64,000 bases of DNA from Limnohabitans sp. (GCA_030158125.1 JAOATL010000015.1:248001-312000), one strand, 5' to 3'; positions 34,590 to 44,380 are shown, counted from the stretch's first letter. Made by a program: numbers and translations. The notes: a model not told the origin generated them from the letters alone.

Positions 34590-35384
34590 TTAATTTGCCC
34601 GATGCTTGCGTGGCTGATTCTTAAAGGCACGGTCAAACAGCGCATCCGGCAAGATGCGAAGTATGCGTGCCACCCAAGCCATGGGCGTTGGGATGACGCG
34701 AAAGCTGGTGCCCCTTTCAATGGTCTGAAAAGCCTGGTCTGCAAAGGATGCGGCAGACATCAAGAAGGGCATGGGGAATTTGTTTTTTTGGGTTAACGGT
34801 GTCTTGATGTAACCCGGCGCCAAGGTGACTACCTTGAAGCCCTGAGGCTTCAACTCGCCCCTCAAACTCTCGCAATAACTGATGGTTGCCGCTTTGCTGG
34901 CGCAATACGCTGCATGGCCCGGCATGCCGCGAATGCCTGCCACACTTGCAATGCCCACCAAGGTGCCCATACTGCCATGGCGTCTGTCTGACAGATCACG
35001 CGACCTCATGGCTTCTATGAAGGGATGGAAGGTGGCGGCCATGCCGGTGACGTTGGTGGTCAAGACTTGCTGAAGCACGTCCAGATCTTGTCGCACGCTG
35101 GTGTCCATGCCAATGCTGATGCCTGCGTTGGCAATCACGACGTGTGGCACACCTTGCGTGCGCAGGCAGTGGTGTGCTGCTGCAATGATGCTGTTGGCAT
35201 CGCTGACGTCGGCGCTGTAACACTGGCCATCGTCAGCGCCGACACCATGGGTGAGCAACCAAGCTTGCATCTCTGATTGTCTGCGAGCTGCCAATGCCAA
35301 GCGCCAACCGGCTTGGTGATACCGCAGGGCCAATGCCTGTCCAATGCCGCTGGAGGCGCCGGTGATGAAAACCAAGGGGCGCAT
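34590..35384 (-). CDS. Short-chain dehydrogenase/reductase
   Basis: 264 residues from the ATG at 35384, which has GGAAAG in front; an upstream ATG at 35435 would overlap lptC. FITGASSGIGQALALRY is the nucleotide-binding TGxxxGIG motif, VIANAGIS the structural NAG, and GIASVAGIRGMPGHAAYCASKAA holds Ser, Tyr and Lys of the active site (YxxxK as YCASK). Substrate and cofactor preference are not evident; the Arg-rich segment after strand 2 (ALAARRQSEM) suggests NADPH. It follows lptC by 34 bases on the same strand and may share its transcript, but no role in LPS assembly is implied. Confidence 0.88.
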   Translation of the reverse strand: MRPLVFITGASSGIGQALALRYHQAGWRLALAARRQSEMQAWLLTHGVGADDGQCYSADVSDANSIIAAAHHCLRTQGVPHVVIANAGISIGMDTSVRQDLDVLQQVLTTNVTGMAATFHPFIEAMRSRDLSDRRHGSMGTLVGIASVAGIRGMPGHAAYCASKAATISYCESLRGELKPQGFKVVTLAPGYIKTPLTQKNKFPMPFLMSAASFADQAFQTIERGTSFRVIPTPMAWVARILRILPDALFDRAFKNQPRKHRAN

Positions 35385-35418
35385 AGGCGTCTTTCCAATG
35401 GGTTGAAGGTGCTTCGAT

Positions 35419-36030
35419 TCAGCGTTGTGTGGCATTCACCACACCGCGCACTTTACCGCTCAATTCATACTCGCCTGTTTTGCTGTTCATTTGCATGCGT
35501 TCAGCGGTGAACACATCTTGACCGCTGCGAATTTCAACCGGAACATCGCTCACCACGCGCTCTGCCTTGATGTCCACTTTGATTTCTTGGCTACGCAATT
35601 CAGTGGCGGCCTGCGATGGGGCGCCGCGCGCGCTGGCAGGTTGTGAAAACTGAACGCTGCCCATGAAGGTCACCTGCGAGCCATCGCCTTTGGCGAGCGC
35701 ACGCTCGGCGCGTGCACTTGCACGCTTGCCATCTTGGTTTTGGCCATGCATCACAACGTTACTGATGTCGAGGGTGTCGGTGTCTGGGAAATGCTGTGCG
35801 CGATCACCGCTGATTTCGCGCGTGAGACGCCCAGAACTGTCAAACGACTTCACAGAAAAATGCTCGAGGAAATAATCGGGGGCGTGGCGAACTTGCTTTG
35901 CAGAAGGTTCGGCAAAGAAGCTGGGCAAGCTGCGAACCAGCCACCAACTGCCTAATGCAAAAAACGCCATCAAAATGGCCGGCAAATAAAGTGCCAAGCG
36001 GTCAAGCAAGCGCCTAAGTGCATTCATCAT
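35419..36030 (-). CDS. lptC: LPS export protein LptC
   Basis: 203 residues from the ATG at 36030, which overlaps the kdsC stop as ATGA; a longer in-frame start would lie deep inside kdsC. Residues about 10-32 (LALYLPAILMAFFALGSWWLV) form the single inner-membrane anchor. The periplasmic part is a beta-jellyroll with the family pattern APDYFLEHFSVKSFDSSGRLTREISGDRAQHFPDTDTLDI and AERMQMNSKTGEYELSGKVRGVV. LptC takes LPS from the LptBFG complex and hands it to LptA. The context kdsD-kdsC-lptC is the conserved KDO/LPS export cluster; lptA and lptB are not next to it here. Confidence 0.92.
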   Translation of the reverse strand: MMNALRRLLDRLALYLPAILMAFFALGSWWLVRSLPSFFAEPSAKQVRHAPDYFLEHFSVKSFDSSGRLTREISGDRAQHFPDTDTLDISNVVMHGQNQDGKRASARAERALAKGDGSQVTFMGSVQFSQPASARGAPSQAATELRSQEIKVDIKAERVVSDVPVEIRSGQDVFTAERMQMNSKTGEYELSGKVRGVVNATQR

Positions 36031-36593
36031 GCGGCCGATGAGGAGCCCACACGCGACAAGAGTTGACCGTAGTGACCACTGGCCACCACCAGCAAATCGC
36101 ACAGTTCGCGTGCAGCGCCGTGACCACCCTGGCGCAAGGTGACATGGTGCGCCAGTGCCAGAGCTTGCGCGTGAGCGTTTTGAGGCGCGCAGGCAAAAGC
36201 GGCGCGTTGCATGACAGGCAAGTCGGGCCAATCGTCGCCCATGGCGGCAGCTTGGTGCCACCCTAAGCCTAAGCTTTGCAAATAGTCTTCGGCAGCAGGC
36301 AGCTTGTCCTCGGTGCCAAAGCGCGCGTGCGCGATACCTAAAGCCTTAAGCCGCACACGCAATGGGGCAGAGTCGCGGCCTGTGATGATGACCGGTGTGA
36401 TGCCCGCATGCTTCAACAACTTCAAGCCATGACCGTCCAAGGTGCTGAAACGTTTGAGGGTTTCGCCTTGTTCTGAAAAATACAAACCACCATCCGTGAG
36501 GACACCGTCGACATCAAAAAAAACCACCTTGATGCCCTGCGCTTGCAGCAGCAACTCGGGTGCGAAATTCAAGGCGGGAACAATGGCTTTCAT
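36027..36593 (-). CDS. kdsC: 3-deoxy-D-manno-octulosonate-8-phosphate phosphatase
   Basis: 188 residues. KVVFFDVDGVLTDGGLYF (residues 22-39) is HAD motif I with the nucleophile and acid/base Asp pair. TPVIITGRDSAPLRVRLKAL is motif II, and AAMGDDWPDLPVM motif IV. The small C1-type cap-less architecture and length are those of tetrameric KdsC, which removes phosphate from KDO-8-phosphate to release KDO for lipopolysaccharide. It follows kdsD by 4 bases and overlaps lptC by 4, forming a tight cluster. Confidence 0.94.
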   Translation of the reverse strand: MKAIVPALNFAPELLLQAQGIKVVFFDVDGVLTDGGLYFSEQGETLKRFSTLDGHGLKLLKHAGITPVIITGRDSAPLRVRLKALGIAHARFGTEDKLPAAEDYLQSLGLGWHQAAAMGDDWPDLPVMQRAAFACAPQNAHAQALALAHHVTLRQGGHGAARELCDLLVVASGHYGQLLSRVGSSSAA

Positions 36594-36597
36594 GGAC

Positions 36598-37575
36598 TTA
36601 AATTACTTTGGCACGCATCAAGTCATTGCTGTTCAGTGCACCACACAAAGTGCCTGCCGTGTTGACCACCAAGACGCTGGTAATTTGAAACTGCTCCATG
36701 AGCTCTGCCGCCTCAACAGCCAAGGCGTCTTGACTGACGGTGCGCGGGTTGGCGTGCATCACGTCTTTGGCCAACAGGGCGCGCAGATCGACGCCTTTTT
36801 CGATCAAGCGGCGCAAATCGCCGTCCGTGAAAATGCCAAGGATGTTGTGCTTCTCGTCGACGATGGCTGAGGCACCCAAACCCTTGTAGCTCATCTCGCG
36901 CATGAGTTCGGAGAAGCTGGCGTTGGCGCCTACTTGCGGTACCTGATCGCCTTTGCGCATCACATCACTGACGTGGGTTAGCAAGCGACGGCCCAGAGAA
37001 CCACCAGGGTGCGATCGGGCAAAATCTTCTGCCTTGAAACCACGCGCATCGAGCAAGGCAACGGCCAAGGCATCGCCCAAAGCCAGCTGCGCTGTGGTGC
37101 TGGCGGTGGGGGCCAGGTTCAACGGACAGGCTTCTTTTTCAACGCTGCTGTCGAGTACCACGTCGGCGTGTTGGGCCAATGCGGAACTCATGCCGCCGGT
37201 CATGGCAATGAGGGGCACGCCCTGGCGCTTGAGCACGGGCAAAATGGACACCAGTTCATCGCTCTCGCCGCTGTTGGAGATGGCCAAGACCACGTCGACG
37301 GCTTTGATCATGCCCAAGTCGCCGTGGCTTGCCTCGCCCGGGTGCACAAACATGGCGGGTGTGCCAGTGGACGCCAAGGTGGCTGCGATTTTGGAGCCGA
37401 TGTGACCGCTTTTGCCCATGCCCGTGACGACCACGCGGCCCTTGACGTTGAGCATCATTTGAACGGCTTGTGTGAAACGAGCGTCCAAACGCGATTTGAG
37501 GCCCAGCAGGGCAGCCGCTTCAATGTCCAAAGTCTCGCGCGCGAGTTGGAGGGCTTGTTCGGGGTTGAATGACAT
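36598..37575 (-). CDS. kdsD: D-arabinose-5-phosphate isomerase
   Basis: 325 residues. The N-terminal SIS domain (about 35-185) has VVVTGMGKSGHIGSKIAATLASTGTPAMFVHPGEASHGDLGMI, with the catalytic His and Glu region, and AISNSGESDELVSILPVLK. Two CBS repeats fill the C-terminal half (about 200-325: GANASFSELMREMSYKGLGASAIVDEKHNILGIFTDGDLRR and AKDVMHANPRTVSQDALAVEAAELM). The enzyme turns ribulose 5-phosphate into arabinose 5-phosphate, the first step towards KDO. It is divergent from apt across an 81-base gap that must hold both promoters. Confidence 0.95.
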   Translation of the reverse strand: MSFNPEQALQLARETLDIEAAALLGLKSRLDARFTQAVQMMLNVKGRVVVTGMGKSGHIGSKIAATLASTGTPAMFVHPGEASHGDLGMIKAVDVVLAISNSGESDELVSILPVLKRQGVPLIAMTGGMSSALAQHADVVLDSSVEKEACPLNLAPTASTTAQLALGDALAVALLDARGFKAEDFARSHPGGSLGRRLLTHVSDVMRKGDQVPQVGANASFSELMREMSYKGLGASAIVDEKHNILGIFTDGDLRRLIEKGVDLRALLAKDVMHANPRTVSQDALAVEAAELMEQFQITSVLVVNTAGTLCGALNSNDLMRAKVI

Positions 37576-37656
37576 GGGGCCTATTTTAACGAGGGATGGC
37601 TGAAAGCGTGACTATGATGACGATCTAAACCAGAAAGCCCCATCGGAGTGAAAGAA

Positions 37657-38217
37657 ATGAGCGAAGTTGCCTTGTCCGTGAACGACTATTTGAGAAACAA
37701 CATTCGCACGGTGCCCGATTGGCCGATGGCAGGCGTTCAATTTCGCGACATCACGCCTTTGCTGCAAAACCCCAGGGTCTTTCGCGTTTTGATTGATGCG
37801 TTTGTGCACCGTTACATGGCACCAGAGATGCGCCCGGATGTGGTGGCGGGCTTGGATGCACGTGGCTTTATCTTGGGGGCGGTGGTGGCTTACGAGTTGA
37901 ATGTGGGTTTTGTACCCATTCGCAAAAAGGGCAAACTGCCATTCACCACCGTAGAAGAAACCTATGAGCTGGAATATGGCACGGCCACGGTGGAGTTGCA
38001 CACCGACGCCGTGAAGCCAGGTCAGAAGGTGCTGTTGATCGATGACCTGATTGCGACAGGCGGCACCATGATGGCGGGCATGAAATTGCTGGAGAAACTG
38101 GGTGCCCAGGTGCTTGAAGGCGCCGCCATCGTGGACTTGCCGGAATTGGGCGGCTCTGCAAAATTAAGAGCCGCTGGGTTGCCGCTGTTTACGTTGGTGA
38201 ACTTTGACGGTCATTGA
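37657..38217 (+). CDS. apt: Adenine phosphoribosyltransferase
   Basis: 186 residues from the ATG at 37657, which has GGAG nine bases upstream; the GTG at 37648 overlaps that ribosome site and is rejected. It condenses adenine with PRPP to AMP in purine salvage. [18 protein letters not shown] is the PRPP-binding loop (about residue 125). FRDITPLL and [17 protein letters not shown] are typical of Apt, and [10 protein letters not shown] is the flexible loop. Its last 29 bases overlap the 3' end of the convergent ABC transporter gene. Confidence 0.95.
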   Translation: MSEVALSVNDYLRNNIRTVPDWPMAGVQFRDITPLLQNPRVFRVLIDAFVHRYMAPEMRPDVVAGLDARGFILGAVVAYELNVGFVPIRKKGKLPFTTVEETYELEYGTATVELHTDAVKPGQKVLLIDDLIATGGTMMAGMKLLEKLGAQVLEGAAIVDLPELGGSAKLRAAGLPLFTLVNFDGH

Positions 38218-39994
38218 ATTGCAGTGCGGCCAAGCCTGCATAGACCCCGCCCATTTCAACCAGTTCGGCATGCTTGCCTTGCTCTACCAAGCGGCCATGC
38301 TCTAAGACCAAAATTTGATCGGCTTGTTGCACGGTGGCCAAGCGGTGCGCAATGACCAAGGTGGTTCGTCCGCGCATGGCCGATTCTAGGGCCGCTTGGA
38401 CCATGCGCTCGCTGTGCGCATCCAGTGCACTGGTGGCCTCGTCGAGCAACAACAAGGGTGGGTTTTTCAGCATGGCACGTGCAATCGCAATGCGTTGACG
38501 CTGTCCGCCAGACAAACGCACACCGCGTTCACCTAAAAAGGTGTCGTAGCCCTCCGGCAAATCCACAATGAACTCATCGGCAAACGCGGCGCGAGCGGCT
38601 GCCTTGACTTCTGCATCGGTGGCATCGGGTTTGCCGTAGCGAATGTTTTCCATGGCACTGCTGGAAAACAGCACAGGCTCTTGCGGAACGATGCCAATGC
38701 GCTGCCGTAAATCGTGCAAGCTGAGGTTTTGGATGGGGACACCATCCAACACAATTTGACCTTGCTGCGGATCGTAGTAACGCAGCAGCAAACCAAACAG
38801 CGTGGTTTTGCCCGCACCGCTGGGGCCCACCAAAGCCACCGTTTGACCCGCATGAACCTGGACGGAGAAGTTTTCCAATGCGGCCTGGAGAGGCCGTGAA
38901 GGGTAATTAAATTGAAGGCCTTCAAACGCAACTGTGCTGCCTGTTGCAGGGGGCACAGACGTCACAGGATGCAAAGGCGACTGCACGGGTGATGTGCTGC
39001 CAAGCAACTCCATGAGCCTTTCGGTTGCACCTGCTGCGCGCAACAAATCGCCATACGTTTCGCCCAAAACGGCCACGGCACCCGCAAAGATAATGACGTA
39101 CAAAACAGCCTGCCCCAATTGTCCGGCAGAAAGTTCGCCAGCAATCACCGCTTGTGTGCCTTGGTACAAGCCCCACAACAAGAACGCTGCGTTGGCAATG
39201 ATGATGAAGGCCACCAACACAGAGCGCGCGCGCGTGCGGCGAATGGCGGTTTGAAAACCTTGTTCGGTGGCGCCAGCAAAGCGAGCAGCTTCGCGCACCT
39301 CAGCCGTGTAGCTTTGCACCACGGGCATGGCATTGAGAATTTCAGTGGCAATGCTGCTGGCATCGGCCACACGATCTTGACTGGCGCGCGACAAACGGCG
39401 AACTCGGCGTCCATACAACGTGGCAGGCCAAACCACCAGAACCACCGTGACCACCAGTTGCAGCATGACGGTAGGGTGCGCCCACACCAACATGGCCAAA
39501 GCACCTACGCCCATGACTGCATTGCGCAAACCCATCGACAAAGAACTGCCCACCACCGTTTGAACCAAGGTGGTGTCGGCCACCAATCGGCTGATCACTT
39601 CGCCGGTGGGCGTGGTTTCAAAGAAGGCCGGACTTTGCTGCAAGACGTGGCTGTACACCGCATTGCGCAGATCGGTGGTGACCCGTTCACCCAACCAGCT
39701 GACGGTGTAAAAGCGTGCTGCAGAAAATAAGCCCAAAGCCACAGCCACTCCAAAGAGCATGAGGAAGTTGCCGCGCAGTGCCATCGCCTGTGCGCCTGGA
39801 TCGGGGTGTTGTAAACCGTTGTCGATGAGTTGGCGCAATGCCACAGGAAAGACCAAAGTGGAGGCTGCCGCCAAGACCAGAAATACAAAGGCCAAACCAA
39901 TTTGCAAACGATAAGGTTTGAGGAACGGCATCAGGCCGCTCAAAGATTTGGGACTTTGGGGTGCAGGGCGATCAATGACAGCGGACTTGGCCAT
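38189..39994 (-). CDS. ABC transporter with fused membrane and ATPase domains (multidrug/lipid exporter type)
   Basis: 601 residues from the ATG at 39994. Six membrane helices fill about residues 30-330, with [37 protein letters not shown] as the conserved first coupling-helix region. The ATPase domain has the Walker [11 protein letters not shown], signature motif [16 protein letters not shown], Walker [13 protein letters not shown], and the H-loop VIAHRLATV. It is a half-transporter that would work as a homodimer, exporting a lipid or drug. MsbA is one relative, but nothing here proves LPS transport. The 3' end overlaps apt by 29 bases. It lies 4 bases after mnmE. Confidence 0.92.
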   Translation of the reverse strand: MAKSAVIDRPAPQSPKSLSGLMPFLKPYRLQIGLAFVFLVLAAASTLVFPVALRQLIDNGLQHPDPGAQAMALRGNFLMLFGVAVALGLFSAARFYTVSWLGERVTTDLRNAVYSHVLQQSPAFFETTPTGEVISRLVADTTLVQTVVGSSLSMGLRNAVMGVGALAMLVWAHPTVMLQLVVTVVLVVWPATLYGRRVRRLSRASQDRVADASSIATEILNAMPVVQSYTAEVREAARFAGATEQGFQTAIRRTRARSVLVAFIIIANAAFLLWGLYQGTQAVIAGELSAGQLGQAVLYVIIFAGAVAVLGETYGDLLRAAGATERLMELLGSTSPVQSPLHPVTSVPPATGSTVAFEGLQFNYPSRPLQAALENFSVQVHAGQTVALVGPSGAGKTTLFGLLLRYYDPQQGQIVLDGVPIQNLSLHDLRQRIGIVPQEPVLFSSSAMENIRYGKPDATDAEVKAAARAAFADEFIVDLPEGYDTFLGERGVRLSGGQRQRIAIARAMLKNPPLLLLDEATSALDAHSERMVQAALESAMRGRTTLVIAHRLATVQQADQILVLEHGRLVEQGKHAELVEMGGVYAGLAALQFNDRQSSPT

Positions 39995-39998
39995 GGGT

Positions 39999-41432
39999 TT
40001 ATTTACCAATGCAAAAGCTAGAGAAGATAACGCCAAGCAAATCGTCGGCACTGAACTCGCCGGTGATCTCGTTCAAGGCCGATTGAGACAAGCGCAGCTC
40101 TTCTGCTAACAAGTCAAGTGATTGCGCTTGTGCGCGCAAATGCGCATCGGCAATTTCAAGATGAGACTGCACGCGCTTGAGCGCTTGTACGTGACGTTCG
40201 CGGGCAAGGTACAAGCCTTCATTGGCGGGTTGCCAACCAGCGGCGGCAAGCAGCTGCGTGCGCAGCAGATCAATGCCTTGCCCTGTTTTGGCCGACAAGT
40301 GGATGTCGTGTTGCTGCTTTGAGGGGACAGATACGTGTGACGTCTCTTGCGCCAAATCACACTTGTTCCAAACATGGATCAAGCGTACACCTTGCGGCAA
40401 TTGTGTCGACAAGGTGTTTTGAATTTGCGCATCGGCCTGCGTGTAGTCTGCCATATGCTGGCGTGTGAGGTCGTGCAAAAACAAGACCGCATCGGCAGCT
40501 GCAATTTGATCCCACGCCCGTTGAATACCAATCTGCTCTACTTGATCAATGCCCTCGCCCTCGCGCAGACCCGCTGTGTCAATGACATGCACGGGCACCC
40601 CTTCAATCTGAATGGTTTGTTGCACGACATCGCGCGTGGTGCCCGCAATGGGTGTGACGATGGCCAATTCGGCACCGGCCAAGGCATTGAGCAGCGAGCT
40701 TTTTCCAGCGTTGGGTTGGCCGGCAATAACCACCTTGATGCCTTCGCGTAACAGTGCGCCTTGCTGTGTGCGTTCTAGAACTTTGGACAACTGTGATTGC
40801 AAGCGATCGAGTTGCCCTTGGGCATCGGCCTTTTGCAAGAAATCAATTTCTTCTTCCGGAAAATCCAGAGTGGCTTCTACCAGCATGCGCAAGTGCACCA
40901 GCTTGTCGCGCAGCACATGAATTTCTTTGGAGAAGTCGCCGGCCAATGAGCGGCTGGCACTGCGTGCTGCAGCACCTGTCGAGGCATCGATCAAATCGGC
41001 AATGGCTTCGGCTTGTGCCAAGTCAATCTTGTCATTGAGAAATGCGCGTTGTGTGAACTCGCCTGGTTGTGCCAATCGCAAGCCCTGCAGAAATGGCATG
41101 CCGCTGACGGCGTTGACCTGGTTGGCGGCTTCCATGCATCGCGCCAATAGCAATTGCAAAACCACTGGCCCACCATGTGCTTGCAACTCGAGCACATCTT
41201 CGCCGGTGTACGAGTGTGGACCTGGAAAGAAGAGTGCCAAACCTTGGTCAATGGGTTCGCCCTGGGCATCGTTGAAGGGCAGGTAATGCGCCTGACGTGC
41301 GTGCAATGATTTGCCGCACAAAAAATCGGCCCAGTCTTTGAGCTGAGGGCCAGAAATGCGCACGATGCCCACCGCACCGCGGCCGGGCGCCGTGGCGATG
41401 GCGATGATGGGGTCTTGGTGGCGAGACAACAT
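39999..41432 (-). CDS. mnmE: tRNA modification GTPase MnmE
   Basis: 477 residues. With MnmG it forms the 5-carboxymethylaminomethyl group on wobble uridine-34 of several tRNAs. [21 protein letters not shown] opens the N-terminal folate-binding domain. The G domain in the middle shows [16 protein letters not shown] (G1), GTTRD (G2), DTAGLREG (G3) and NKCDL (G4). The very end, FCIGK, is the invariant C-terminal motif with the catalytic Cys. The gene belongs to the conserved row rpmH-rnpA-yidD-yidC-mnmE beside dnaA. Confidence 0.96.
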   Translation of the reverse strand: MLSRHQDPIIAIATAPGRGAVGIVRISGPQLKDWADFLCGKSLHARQAHYLPFNDAQGEPIDQGLALFFPGPHSYTGEDVLELQAHGGPVVLQLLLARCMEAANQVNAVSGMPFLQGLRLAQPGEFTQRAFLNDKIDLAQAEAIADLIDASTGAAARSASRSLAGDFSKEIHVLRDKLVHLRMLVEATLDFPEEEIDFLQKADAQGQLDRLQSQLSKVLERTQQGALLREGIKVVIAGQPNAGKSSLLNALAGAELAIVTPIAGTTRDVVQQTIQIEGVPVHVIDTAGLREGEGIDQVEQIGIQRAWDQIAAADAVLFLHDLTRQHMADYTQADAQIQNTLSTQLPQGVRLIHVWNKCDLAQETSHVSVPSKQQHDIHLSAKTGQGIDLLRTQLLAAAGWQPANEGLYLARERHVQALKRVQSHLEIADAHLRAQAQSLDLLAEELRLSQSALNEITGEFSADDLLGVIFSSFCIGK

Positions 41433-41468
41433 GGTGTGCTTGCAAGAATGAATGAGTGTGTTTCAAAG

Positions 41469-41496
41469 CAACAAGGCCGCATGAGCGGCCCTGTTG
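41469..41496 (-). terminator. Strong hairpin after yidC
   Basis: On the reverse strand CAACAGGGCCGC and GCGGCCTTGTTG pair over 12 bases with one G-T wobble around TCAT. There is no long T-run, so it may be a 3' stabiliser or an attenuator ahead of mnmE rather than a full stop. Confidence 0.55.
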
Positions 41497-41540
41497 GAGA
41501 TGCTGCTACTCAAGTGGTGACCGAGTAGCGGTTCATCGGC

Positions 41541-43226
41541 TCAATTGAATTTTGGCAGATTGAACTGTGGCGGTACACCCATGCGTGTGTTGATGACCCA
41601 CTGCTGAGCAATTGACAAGATGTTGTTGGTAATCCAATACAGCACCAAGCCGGATGGGAAGAAGAAGAACATCACGCTGAAAATGAGGGGCATGAACCAC
41701 ATCATTTTGGCTTGCATGGGATCTGGCGGCGCGGGGTTAAGGGCCGTTTGTAACAAGGTGGACAAGGTCATGACCACGGGCAAGATGAAGTAAGGATCGG
41801 GCGCTGACAAATCTTGAATCCAGCCAATCCAAGGTGCATTGCGCATCTCGACAGAAGACAACAACACCCAATACAAAGCAATGAACACGGGGATTTGAAC
41901 CATGATGGGGAAGCAGCCACCCATCGGGTTGACTTTTTCTTCACGGTAAATGCGCATCATCTCTTGCTGCATTTGTTGTGGGTTGTCTTTGAGACGCTCG
42001 CGCATTTCCATGATGCGTGGGTTGATGGCTTTCATTTTGGCCATGCTGGCATAGGCCTTGGCATTGAGCCAATAGAACGCCAGTTTCAACAAAACGACCA
42101 AAGCCACGATAGACCATCCCCAGTTGTGCAAGAAACCAAACAAGCGGTCAAGCAACCAGTACAAAGGCTTGGCCAGCACGGTTAGCCAGCCATAGTCTTT
42201 CACCAGTTCCAAGCCTGGCGAAAGAACTTCCAACATTTTTTCTTCTTGCGGACCCACAAACAAAGTGGTGTCCAATGTTTTGGTTTGTCCGGGCGCGATG
42301 TCGCTAAATGGCGTGATCATGCCAACGGCGTACAAGTTGTTGTCGACCTTGCGCGCAAAGTTTTCACGCGCAGTGTTGTCGGGCAGCAACCAAGCGGAAG
42401 CAAAGTAATGCTGCACCATGGCCACATAGCCTTGTGGGCTGGTTTTTTCAAATTCAGCTTTGCTCTTTTCAATGTCGGTGAATTCGATCTTTTGGTACTT
42501 CTTGGCGTCGGTGTAAACCGCAGGGCCTGTGAAGGTGGAATAGAAGGAAGACTCGCCGTCGGGCTTGTTGCCATCGCGTACCAGCTGCACATAAAGCTGA
42601 GGTGATGCGGTCACGCTGCCGGTGTTGATCACTTGGTGTGCCACTTTGAGTGCGTAACTGCCCCGTGTGAGGGTGTAGGTTTTGACCAGCTTCACACCAC
42701 CGACATCGGCCGATTCAAACTTCAGGCTCAATTCGTTTTGGCCGTCTTTCAAGGTGCGCTCGCCAGTGAACTTCATGGGCGTTTTGTGCGAAGCAAAGGC
42801 GCCGCCAATCAGGCCCGTCTGAGCAACATAAACGCGGGCCTTGCTTTCGTCGAGCAATACAAAAGGTTTCTTGTTGTCTTGCAAGTCGCTGAACTTGACA
42901 AACTCTGTGCGCAACAAGCTGCCGCCTTCGGTGTCAAAACTGAGTTTCAAGACGTCGGTGCTGACCTCAATGCGTTCGCGGGGTGTGGCAACAACCGGTG
43001 CGGCAACGCCAGGCACTTGGGCCGGTCCTGCGGGTGCTGCGGCTGTCGGCGCACTTGCAACAGGGACGCCTGCCGGCGTGGCTGCATTGGCTTCAGGCGC
43101 CGTGGCTGTGACGGGTTTGGGGAAAAAAGTGGCTTTGTGACCGTTGTAGATCTGCCATTGGTCCCAAAGCAGAACCATGGAGAAGCCAAAGATGACCCAT
43201 AAAAAGGTGCGGCGAATATCGTTCAT
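41541..43226 (-). CDS. yidC: Membrane protein insertase YidC
   Basis: 561 residues from the ATG at 43226 (MNDIRRTFLWVIFGF), overlapping the yidD stop. Helix 1 (TFLWVIFGFSMVLLWDQW) is an N-terminal anchor. It is followed by an Ala/Pro/Val-rich linker and a large periplasmic beta domain (about 95-345). The insertase core has five helices, including LDRLFGFLHNWGWSIVALVVLLKLAFYWLNAKAYASMAKMKAINPRIMEMRERLKD, MGGCFPIMVQIPVFIALYWVL and VLYWITNNILSIAQQWVI. It inserts proteins into the inner membrane alone or with SecYEG. Confidence 0.97.
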   Translation of the reverse strand: MNDIRRTFLWVIFGFSMVLLWDQWQIYNGHKATFFPKPVTATAPEANAATPAGVPVASAPTAAAPAGPAQVPGVAAPVVATPRERIEVSTDVLKLSFDTEGGSLLRTEFVKFSDLQDNKKPFVLLDESKARVYVAQTGLIGGAFASHKTPMKFTGERTLKDGQNELSLKFESADVGGVKLVKTYTLTRGSYALKVAHQVINTGSVTASPQLYVQLVRDGNKPDGESSFYSTFTGPAVYTDAKKYQKIEFTDIEKSKAEFEKTSPQGYVAMVQHYFASAWLLPDNTARENFARKVDNNLYAVGMITPFSDIAPGQTKTLDTTLFVGPQEEKMLEVLSPGLELVKDYGWLTVLAKPLYWLLDRLFGFLHNWGWSIVALVVLLKLAFYWLNAKAYASMAKMKAINPRIMEMRERLKDNPQQMQQEMMRIYREEKVNPMGGCFPIMVQIPVFIALYWVLLSSVEMRNAPWIGWIQDLSAPDPYFILPVVMTLSTLLQTALNPAPPDPMQAKMMWFMPLIFSVMFFFFPSGLVLYWITNNILSIAQQWVINTRMGVPPQFNLPKFN

Positions 43227-43507
43227 GAAGACTTCTTCGAGGTGGGGTGAGTTAACGGGTGATGCAACAAACGCGAAAGCCACTGAGGCGCCTGTTCGGG
43301 CACCGGGTCATGACCGCCGTTGCACCAGGGGTGGCAACGGCCTAAGCGTTTGAGTGTGAGGTAGCTGCCGACACCTGCGCCATGTTGCTGGAGTGCATCC
43401 AGCGCATAAACGGAGCAGGTAGGCTCAAACCGACATGCCGATCCTAACCAAGGGCTGAGAAAAAGGCGATAGCCTTTCACAATGCCGATCAATAGTTTTT
43501 GGATCAT
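43223..43507 (-). CDS. yidD: Membrane protein insertion efficiency factor YidD
   Basis: 94 residues. It contains the family core GYRLFLSPWLGSACRFEPTCSVYALDAL followed by LTLKRLGRCHPWCNGGHDPVP, with three conserved cysteines. YidD is a small amphipathic inner-membrane protein that helps YidC. Both its start (with rnpA) and stop (with yidC) overlap neighbours by 4 bases, a translationally coupled chain. Confidence 0.94.
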   Translation of the reverse strand: MIQKLLIGIVKGYRLFLSPWLGSACRFEPTCSVYALDALQQHGAGVGSYLTLKRLGRCHPWCNGGHDPVPEQAPQWLSRLLHHPLTHPTSKKSS

Positions 43508-43914
43508 GACTTGTTGGCTGCGCGTTCAAACAATTGCTCAAGCTCTTGCCTGACGGCCAGCTTGAGCATGGGTGAGGTGGCGCTGATGAATTGTTGGCGG
43601 TCAAAGCCAGATCGCAAGCGAACCACGTGGGCCGCGCAAGGCAGTCGCACTTCAAACTGCGCACTGACGGCGTAGATTTGACGCTTGATGGCATTGCGCG
43701 TGACTGCACGTTTGGCCCATCGCTTGGGCACCATGGCACCCAGCCAAACATCTTGAGAATGGAAGAGGGGGATGTGCGCGCCTGATGACTCAGGCGTTGC
43801 CTGGGGCTGGCTTTCGGGCAGCTTAAGGCGATGCAAAGCGAAATGTGGGGTGCGAGAAACCGTGCCACCAGCGAGGGTGGCCTGGAATTGAGGGCGGGTT
43901 TTTAAACGCTGCAC
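43504..43914 (-). CDS. rnpA: Ribonuclease P protein component
   Basis: 136 residues. The RNR signature KRWAKRAVTRNAIKRQIYAV lies at about residues 64-83, and the beta strands HVVRLRSGFD follow. The protein assists the RNA subunit in cutting the 5' leader from pre-tRNA. It is slightly longer than the E. coli protein because of an insert around LPESQPQATPESSGAHIPLF. It lies 82 bases after rpmH in the usual order. Confidence 0.94.
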   Translation of the reverse strand: MQRLKTRPQFQATLAGGTVSRTPHFALHRLKLPESQPQATPESSGAHIPLFHSQDVWLGAMVPKRWAKRAVTRNAIKRQIYAVSAQFEVRLPCAAHVVRLRSGFDRQQFISATSPMLKLAVRQELEQLFERAANKS

Positions 43915-43996
43915 ACCACTGCCGAGTCATGAATTTGCTCAGCAGCCAAGCCATGAGAGGGCTAGCGGAGGGGCTAGGCTCACGTGGCAACTGCGA

Positions 43997-44131
43997 TTAG
44001 GCAGCCAGACGCTTGCGGCCTTTGGCGCGGCGTGCATTGATCACAGCGCGGCCGCCACGTGTCTTCATGCGGACCAAAAAGCCATGTGTGCGTGCGCGTC
44101 GTGTTTTAGAAGGTTGGTAAGTGCGTTTCAT
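43997..44131 (-). CDS. rpmH: 50S ribosomal protein L34
   Basis: 44 residues, read directly from the reverse strand: [20 protein letters not shown], then [20 protein letters not shown] and RLAA. This is the near-invariant sequence of bacterial L34, which binds 23S rRNA in the large subunit. It has 18 Arg/Lys. The ATG is at 44131 and the stop at 43999-43997. It is the first gene leftward from the origin region and heads rnpA-yidD-yidC-mnmE. Confidence 0.98.
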   Translation of the reverse strand: MKRTYQPSKTRRARTHGFLVRMKTRGGRAVINARRAKGRKRLAA

Positions 44132-44380
44132 TTTGAGTCGTTCCTGATGACAGCCCCCCAAAACCACATGGTTCTTTTTGGAGGAAACCGGCGATTATCG
44201 CAAACTTTCTAGGGGCTGGCAAACCCTAGGGCCTCACGGCCTCGAAAAAATCCGTGTTTCAGTTCAAATATTCTGGTTTATGATGCCCCAAGCCCTTCAA
44301 ACTGCATGTGGATAAACTCTTGATAAAGTGATTTTGAACGCCATGAATTTTCAAACTGTCCACACCCAAGGCAAGCACGC
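44132..44380. other. rpmH-dnaA intergenic region, probable oriC/dnaA promoter
   Basis: This 249-base gap lies between the divergent rpmH and dnaA genes, the usual site of oriC in the order. One perfect DnaA box (TTATCCACA on the reverse strand) is at 44307-44315. A weak one, CTGTCCACA (7 of 9), is at 44356-44364. An A/T-rich stretch (about 44240-44285) could melt. I find no cluster of boxes, so this may be only the autoregulated dnaA promoter, with the working origin partly elsewhere. Confidence 0.5.
44307..44315 (-). promoter_or_regulatory. DnaA box
   Basis: The reverse strand reads TTATCCACA, identical to the consensus high-affinity DnaA site, 65 bases ahead of dnaA. It could serve replication initiation or dnaA autoregulation. 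Confidence 0.7.

Noticed and set aside
35400-36261. Longer lptC product of about 280 residues
   Set aside because: The extra 77 residues would be read through the kdsC gene in another frame. The ATG overlapping the kdsC stop gives the normal membrane anchor at the N-terminus.
44190-44205. Additional DnaA box at the rpmH-proximal side of the origin gap
   Set aside because: TTATCGCAA differs from the consensus at three positions and was not counted.
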